From: DATEDA01 sp963789885
GTDB taxonomy: Bacteria > Pseudomonadota > Gammaproteobacteria > Burkholderiales > SG8-39
Assembly: GCA_963789885.1 (NCBI GenBank)
Contig: CAWBNB010000030.1
Location: forward strand, 62,001 to 126,000
Direction of reading: 5' to 3'
DNA length: 64,000 nt
The translations under genes and the position numbers were made by a program. A model generated the notes under the pieces. It was not told the DNA's origin, made no database searches, and saw only the letters and a list, made by a program, of their open reading frames with translations. Of this stretch, positions 60,457-64,000 are shown piece after piece. Position 1 is the first letter of the stretch. Every line of letters begins with the position of its first letter.

Positions 60457-61346
60457 AGCCGATGAATCTCGACGAGCTGGTCGCCATCGACGTCCACACC
60501 CATGCGGAGGTGTCCGTGCGGCTTGCGCCGGACGAGGCGGAGCAGGAGTGGCTCGAGGCGCGGGGCAAGTACTTCAAGTACCAGCCGGTGCACCCGACGA
60601 TCCCGCAGATGGCCGCGCACTACCGCGAGCGGAAGATGGCGTTCGTCGTCTTCACCGTCGACAGCGAGAAGGAGATGGGTCAGCGCCGCATCACGAACGA
60701 GGAAGTCGCGGAGCTCGCCGCCGAGAACGCCGACGTCGCGATCCCGTTCGCGAGCATCGACCCGGCGCGCGGCAAGATGGGCGCGCGGGAGGCGCGGCGG
60801 CTCATCAAGGACTTCGGCGTCAAGGGCTTCAAGTTCCATCCCTCGACGCAGGGGTTCTATCCGAACGATCGCGCTGCCTACGTCCTCTACGAGGCGATCG
60901 CCGAGGCGGGACTGCCCGCGCTCTTCCACACCGGGCAGACGGGCATCGGCGCCGGGATGCCGGGCGGCGGCGGGATCCGGCTGAAGTACTCGAACCCGAT
61001 GTATCTCGACGACGTCGCGGTCGACTTCCCGACCATGCCGATCATCCTCGCCCACCCGTCGTTCCCGTGGCAGGAGGAGGCGCTCTCGGTCGCGACCCAC
61101 AAGCCGCAGGTCTACATCGATCTCTCGGGCTGGTCGCCGAAGTACTTCCCGCCGCTGCTCGTGCAGTACGCGAACACGCTGCTCCGGCACAAGATCCTGT
61201 TCGGCACCGACTATCCGCTGATCACGCCCGACCGCTGGATCGCCGACTTCGAGAAGCTCCCGATCAAGCCCGAGGTCCGGTCGCTGATCATGAAGGAGAA
61301 CGCTGCAAAGCTGCTCAAGCTCGGCCCGCACGCCGGGCCGCGCTGA
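60453..61346 (+). CDS. Amidohydrolase-2 (ACMSD-like) family protein
   Basis: A 297-residue TIM-barrel protein with the metal motif AIDVHTHAEV, KGFKFHPSTQGFYPND, LFHTGQTG, IILAHPSFPWQEEAL and ILFGTDYPLITPDRW. All expected His and Asp ligands appear present, unlike the relative at 44702. Members include decarboxylases and hydrolases of ring-derived acids. ATG 60453 overlaps the ligase TGA; a second ATG at 60462 is possible. Confidence 0.92.
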   Translation: MKPMNLDELVAIDVHTHAEVSVRLAPDEAEQEWLEARGKYFKYQPVHPTIPQMAAHYRERKMAFVVFTVDSEKEMGQRRITNEEVAELAAENADVAIPFASIDPARGKMGAREARRLIKDFGVKGFKFHPSTQGFYPNDRAAYVLYEAIAEAGLPALFHTGQTGIGAGMPGGGGIRLKYSNPMYLDDVAVDFPTMPIILAHPSFPWQEEALSVATHKPQVYIDLSGWSPKYFPPLLVQYANTLLRHKILFGTDYPLITPDRWIADFEKLPIKPEVRSLIMKENAAKLLKLGPHAGPR

Positions 61347-61380
61347 GCCTCACCCGCAAGCCATCCACCAGGAGGAGTCC

Positions 61381-62358
61381 ATGAACGCAGTCAGGGTTCT
61401 GAGCCGGTTCGTCCTTGCCGCCTGCGCGGCCGGCGTTTGCGGCACGGCGCTCGCGCAAGCCTTCCCGGCGAAGCCGATCACCATCATCGTGCCGTTCCCG
61501 CCCGGCGGCGTGACCGACCCGGTCGCGCGGCAGGTGGGGCAACGCATGGCGGAGAACGTGAAGCAGCCGGTGATCGTCGAGAACAAGCCGGGGGCGAGCG
61601 GCATCATCGCCTCCGAGTTCGTGAAACGCCAGCCCGCCGACGGCTATACCGTCCTTTTCGCCTTCACCGGATCGCACGCGGTGAACCCGACGCTGTACTC
61701 GAAGCTGCCGTACGACCCGCAGAAGGACTTCGAGCCGGTCACGCTGATCATCAACACGCCGCACATCCTCGTCGTGCCGGCCGACAGCCCGGTGAAATCG
61801 GTCGCCGATCTCGTCGCGCTCGCGAAGTCGAAGCCGGGGGGTCTCACGTTCGCCTCCCAGGGCGTCGGCGCCGGCGGCCACCTGCTCGGTGAGATGTTCA
61901 AGGCGCAGACGAAGACCAACCTGTCGCACGTGCCGTACAAAGGCTCGGCGCCCGCGCTGACTGACATGCTGGCCGGCCGCGTCGATCTCTTCTTCGACGC
62001 GATGGTGACGAGCCTGCCCTACGTGCGCGACGGCAAGCTGCGCGCGCTCGCGATCGCCAACAAGACGCGCTCGAAGCTCCTGCCGGACGTCCCGACGATG
62101 GCCGAGGCCGGCTTCCCCGGCATCGAGATGGATCAGTGGTTCGGGATGATGGTGCCTGCCGGAACGCCGCAGCCGGTGGTGCAGCGGCTCAACCAGGAAT
62201 TCATCAAGGCGGTGCGCAGTCCCGACATCGAGCAGTCGCTCACCGAGCGCGGGCTGGAGGTCGTCACGAGCACGCCGAACCGGTTTGCCGCAGTGATCAA
62301 GGCCGATACCGCGACGCTCGGGAAGGTGGTCAGGGACTCCGGCGCGAAGGTCGACTGA
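61381..62358 (+). CDS. Bug/TctC-type periplasmic solute receptor
   Basis: The 325-residue exported receptor has a signal peptide ending near GTALAQ, then FPAKPITIIVPFPPGGVTDP, ENKPGASGIIASEFVKRQPA and YKGSAPALTDMLAGRVDLFF. No TctA/TctB genes are adjacent. AGGAGGAG lies six bases upstream of ATG 61381. It follows the ligase operon by 34 bases and probably binds its aromatic or cyclic acid. Confidence 0.95.
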   Translation: MNAVRVLSRFVLAACAAGVCGTALAQAFPAKPITIIVPFPPGGVTDPVARQVGQRMAENVKQPVIVENKPGASGIIASEFVKRQPADGYTVLFAFTGSHAVNPTLYSKLPYDPQKDFEPVTLIINTPHILVVPADSPVKSVADLVALAKSKPGGLTFASQGVGAGGHLLGEMFKAQTKTNLSHVPYKGSAPALTDMLAGRVDLFFDAMVTSLPYVRDGKLRALAIANKTRSKLLPDVPTMAEAGFPGIEMDQWFGMMVPAGTPQPVVQRLNQEFIKAVRSPDIEQSLTERGLEVVTSTPNRFAAVIKADTATLGKVVRDSGAKVD

Positions 62359-62388
62359 ACGCCGTCGCGCGTCGCCCCGGCGCTGCGG

Positions 62389-62811
62389 TCACTTCGCGTT
62401 GCCCGCCGGAGGCGCCTCGCCGATGGAGTACTCGCGGTACTCACGGTAGATTCCGCCCGCCGCGACGCTGCCGCTCGTCGTCCCTTGGCCCTGCATCCGC
62501 GCATGGCAGGCGCCGCGCTCCTCCGGCGGCAAATAGCTGCACCGCGCCAGTTCGTTCTGCTGGTATTGGGCCGGGCCGTCGGCGAGCCGACCTTGCCGGG
62601 CTTCGTGCAGCGCCGCTCCGGCCTCCCGCAGGCAGGTCGCGCGGTCCTGCTGCGACTGGCCGCTGTCGCATGCCGCCCTTTCCTGCTGATACCGCGCCTC
62701 CGCGCCGGAGGGGCGGACCGGATCCGCCGCCGTCGCGATTGTGGCGGTCAACGCCGCGCTTGCGCCGATCGCCATCAGTGTCCGGGAACCTTGCACGAGC
62801 TGTCGGTGCAT
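62389..62811 (-). CDS. Small periplasmic protein with twin Cys pairs
   Basis: A 140-residue exported protein. A signal peptide (LMAIGASAALTATIATA) is followed by a helical region with two Cys pairs (ACDSGQSQQDRATCLREAGA and LARCSYLPPEERGACHARM). These probably form disulfides. The C-terminal part is Gly/Tyr-rich. Similar proteins are common in Burkholderiales and have no known function. It lies downstream of the EF-hand gene. Confidence 0.7.
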   Translation of the reverse strand: MHRQLVQGSRTLMAIGASAALTATIATAADPVRPSGAEARYQQERAACDSGQSQQDRATCLREAGAALHEARQGRLADGPAQYQQNELARCSYLPPEERGACHARMQGQGTTSGSVAAGGIYREYREYSIGEAPPAGNAK

Positions 62812-62821
62812 GGAAGCTCCC

Positions 62822-63196
62822 TCAGCGCCGGGACGGTTCGGCCGGAGCCACCGGGTTCGGCGCGCGACTGACGCGCGACGGCTTCTCGGTCTGCGCGGTG
62901 AACTCCGCTGGATCCAGTCGACCGTCGTTGTTCTTGTCGAGCTCGGTGAAGCTGCGGGTGAGGCCGCCTTCCGCCGCCTCTATTCGTGAAATGTAGCCGT
63001 CGTGGTTCTTGTCGAGCGCCTCGAAGCTGGGCGCGGCGCCGCTCGGATTGGTCGTGCCGCTACGCGTGGCTGGTCCCTCGCCGGGTGTGCGCGGCGCGCC
63101 GCTGGTCGATTGCGCTGTGGCGATCGTAGCGAGCACAAGGCCGGCGAGCAGCGCGCCGGCGCCGATTGCAGTGCCAATGGAAGTACGAAGACGCAT
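62822..63196 (-). CDS. Periplasmic EF-hand protein
   Basis: A 124-residue exported protein from ATG 63196, with GGAGTCC upstream. After the signal peptide (GAGALLAGLVLATIATA) and a Pro/Ser/Gly-rich linker come two EF-hand calcium loops, DKNHDGYISRIEAAEG and DKNNDGRLDPAEFTAQ. Both keep the DxNxDG and final Glu pattern, so calcium binding is likely. Ten bases upstream of the Cys-pair protein. Confidence 0.88.
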   Translation of the reverse strand: MRLRTSIGTAIGAGALLAGLVLATIATAQSTSGAPRTPGEGPATRSGTTNPSGAAPSFEALDKNHDGYISRIEAAEGGLTRSFTELDKNNDGRLDPAEFTAQTEKPSRVSRAPNPVAPAEPSRR

Positions 63197-63404
63197 GGTA
63201 GGACTCCTTTGCGCCGATGCGCTCGCGTTTGAACCGCGGAGTGTCACGCACAGGGAGTCAGCAACTCCCGTTCCCATGGTGCGAGGGCGGGAAATTTTTT
63301 CCGTGGGTTCCGTGACTTGCAGGTCCGCTTCAGAGCAGCCGATTTCGACGCGTCGCCGGCCGACGACACCTTGGCCCGATTAGGTCAGTGTGGCACGCCG
63401 GTGG
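63197..63404. other. Intergenic stretch with a small hairpin
   Basis: Holds the upstream region of the EF-hand gene. The only structure seen is GGGAGT-CAGCA-ACTCCC (63253-63269), a 6-base stem with 5-base loop, of unknown use. No gene was seen. Confidence 0.4.
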
Positions 63405-63527
63405 TCACCAGCCGCGTAATGGTGCGGGGGTGAGCTGTTCGCGCAGGAACTCGATGCAGACCCGCGCCTTCGCCGAGCTCGTCGACCGCGCGGTTTACAC
63501 CGCCCATACGTAGGCCGGGAAGAGTGG
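63405..63527 (-). pseudogene. C-terminal remnant of a LysR-type regulator
   Basis: On the reverse strand, PLFPAYVWAV is followed by a stop. In another frame, SSAKARVCIEFLREQLTPAP ends at 63405. This is the typical LysR C-terminus (YPxxRxLxAKxRxFxDFL). No LysR N-terminus or effector domain lies upstream, so the gene is truncated and frameshifted. Confidence 0.4.
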
Positions 63528-63554
63528 TTATATGGCAGTCGGTTCATAGTAACC
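63526..63554. repeat. Imperfect inverted repeat upstream of the oxidoreductase gene
   Basis: GGTTATATG and CATAGTAACC form arms (one unpaired G) around 10 bases. It is AT-rich for this window and sits 32 bases before the GTG start of the Gfo/Idh gene, so it could be an operator. Not tested by any other evidence. Confidence 0.35.
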
Positions 63555-63585
63555 TTCCTCATCGACGTCAAACGCGAGAAGCGAC

Positions 63586-64000
63586 GTGGCCGAAGTGGCG
63601 ATTGCGGTAGCCGGCGCGGGGCTGATCGGGCGCGAGCACATCCGGGTGACGCGGGAGAGCGAGTCCGCGCGGCTCGCGGCCATCGTCGACCCGTCGCCGG
63701 CCGCGGCGGAGATCGCGCGCAAGGAGGGCGTCCCGCTCTACGCGTCGCTCGGCGAGCTCTTCGACAAGGCAAAGCCCGACGGCGTGATCCTCGGAACGCC
63801 GAACCAGCTGCACGTGGCCCAGGGGCTGGAGTGCGTCCGCGCGGGCGTTGCGGCGCTCGTCGAGAAACCGGTCGCGACCTCGGTCGCCGAAGGCGTCCGC
63901 TTCTGCGAGGCCGTGGAGGCTGCCGGCGCCAAGGTCCTAGTCGGACATCACCGCATCCACAGCCCGATCCTCGCGAAGGCGCGCGAGATCGTGCAGGGCG
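63586..64000 (+). CDS. Gfo/Idh/MocA-family oxidoreductase (5' part, runs off window)
   Basis: From GTG 63586 (GAGAAG upstream) the frame is open to the window edge, 138 codons. It has the NAD(P)-binding GxGxxG in VAVAGAGLIGREHIRVTRES, LGTPNQLHVAQGLECVRAGV and the family motif LVEKPVATSVAEG with the substrate-site Lys-Pro. VGHHRIHSPI is the usual next element. Such enzymes oxidise inositols, sugars or related diols. The C-terminal half is missing from the window. Confidence 0.88.
   Translation, partial: MAEVAIAVAGAGLIGREHIRVTRESESARLAAIVDPSPAAAEIARKEGVPLYASLGELFDKAKPDGVILGTPNQLHVAQGLECVRAGVAALVEKPVATSVAEGVRFCEAVEAAGAKVLVGHHRIHSPILAKAREIVQG

Noticed and set aside
1..64000. CRISPR arrays, tRNA or rRNA genes, insertion sequences
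   Set aside because: Reading both strands gave no direct-repeat array, no cloverleaf-like gene and no transposase. The truncated genes have no flanking terminal repeats that I could see.

Overview
The window is GC-rich (near 70 %) chromosomal DNA with dense, tightly packed genes. It looks like a soil or water betaproteobacterium of the Burkholderiales type: it has glutaminyl-tRNA synthetase, orphan Bug/TctC periplasmic receptors, a BrkB/YihY protein with a winged-helix tail, an intracellular Cys-nucleophile PHA depolymerase, and many CoA-linked catabolic genes. No rRNA, tRNA, CRISPR array or insertion sequence was seen. The species cannot be fixed from this sequence alone.

Layout. 1-4.7 kb: the 5' part of a PRISE-like reductase, yihY, glnS and a ferritin-like protein with a histone-H1-like tail. 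4.8-11.3 kb: a nucleobase operon made of a cytosine-deaminase-like amidohydrolase, the three subunits of a molybdenum hydroxylase (FAD, 2Fe-2S, Mo) and an NCS2 uracil/xanthine permease. 11.3-18.4 kb: a broken lipoprotein gene, a lysozyme-like protein, a periplasmic-sensor histidine kinase, a TPR protein, two small unknown genes, two response regulators and a decayed Bug receptor. 18.5-30.5 kb: one long operon with HyuA, HyuB, a barbiturase/cyanurate hydrolase, an ABC importer (ATPase, permease, binding protein), FdrA, DUF1116 and an amidase. 30.5-36.3 kb: an exported protein, a protease stub, then a minus-strand operon of hydrolase, P450, ferredoxin, Bug receptor and class III CoA-transferase. 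36.3-54.6 kb: mixed lipid, acyl-CoA and PHA genes with several small exported proteins. 54.6-62.4 kb: acyl-CoA catabolism with an IpdAB-like pair, a MarR regulator with a clear operator/promoter, a crotonase, a feruloyl-CoA-synthetase-like ligase, an amidohydrolase and a Bug receptor. 62.4-64 kb: two small periplasmic proteins and the start of a Gfo/Idh/MocA oxidoreductase.

The most interesting proposal joins the 4.8-11.3 kb and 18.5-30.5 kb blocks: permease, deaminase-like protein, molybdenum hydroxylase (uracil to barbiturate), barbiturase (barbiturate to ureidomalonate), FdrA/DUF1116 and amidase. Ureidomalonate is the one-carbon homologue of oxalurate, the substrate of the E. coli FdrA/YlbE transcarbamylase. 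FdrA/DUF1116 could therefore split ureidomalonate phosphorolytically to carbamoyl phosphate and malonamate, and the amidase could finish the job to malonate and ammonia. This is inference from gene content.

A second theme is sequence integrity. Between about 11.0 and 31.2 kb at least eight genes carry single-base frameshifts, some of them compensated, while the flanking 0-11 kb and 32-64 kb have few or none. This is either indel error in the assembly or local decay. Starts were moved to positions with a good ribosome binding site or an overlap with the previous stop; three genes begin with TTG.
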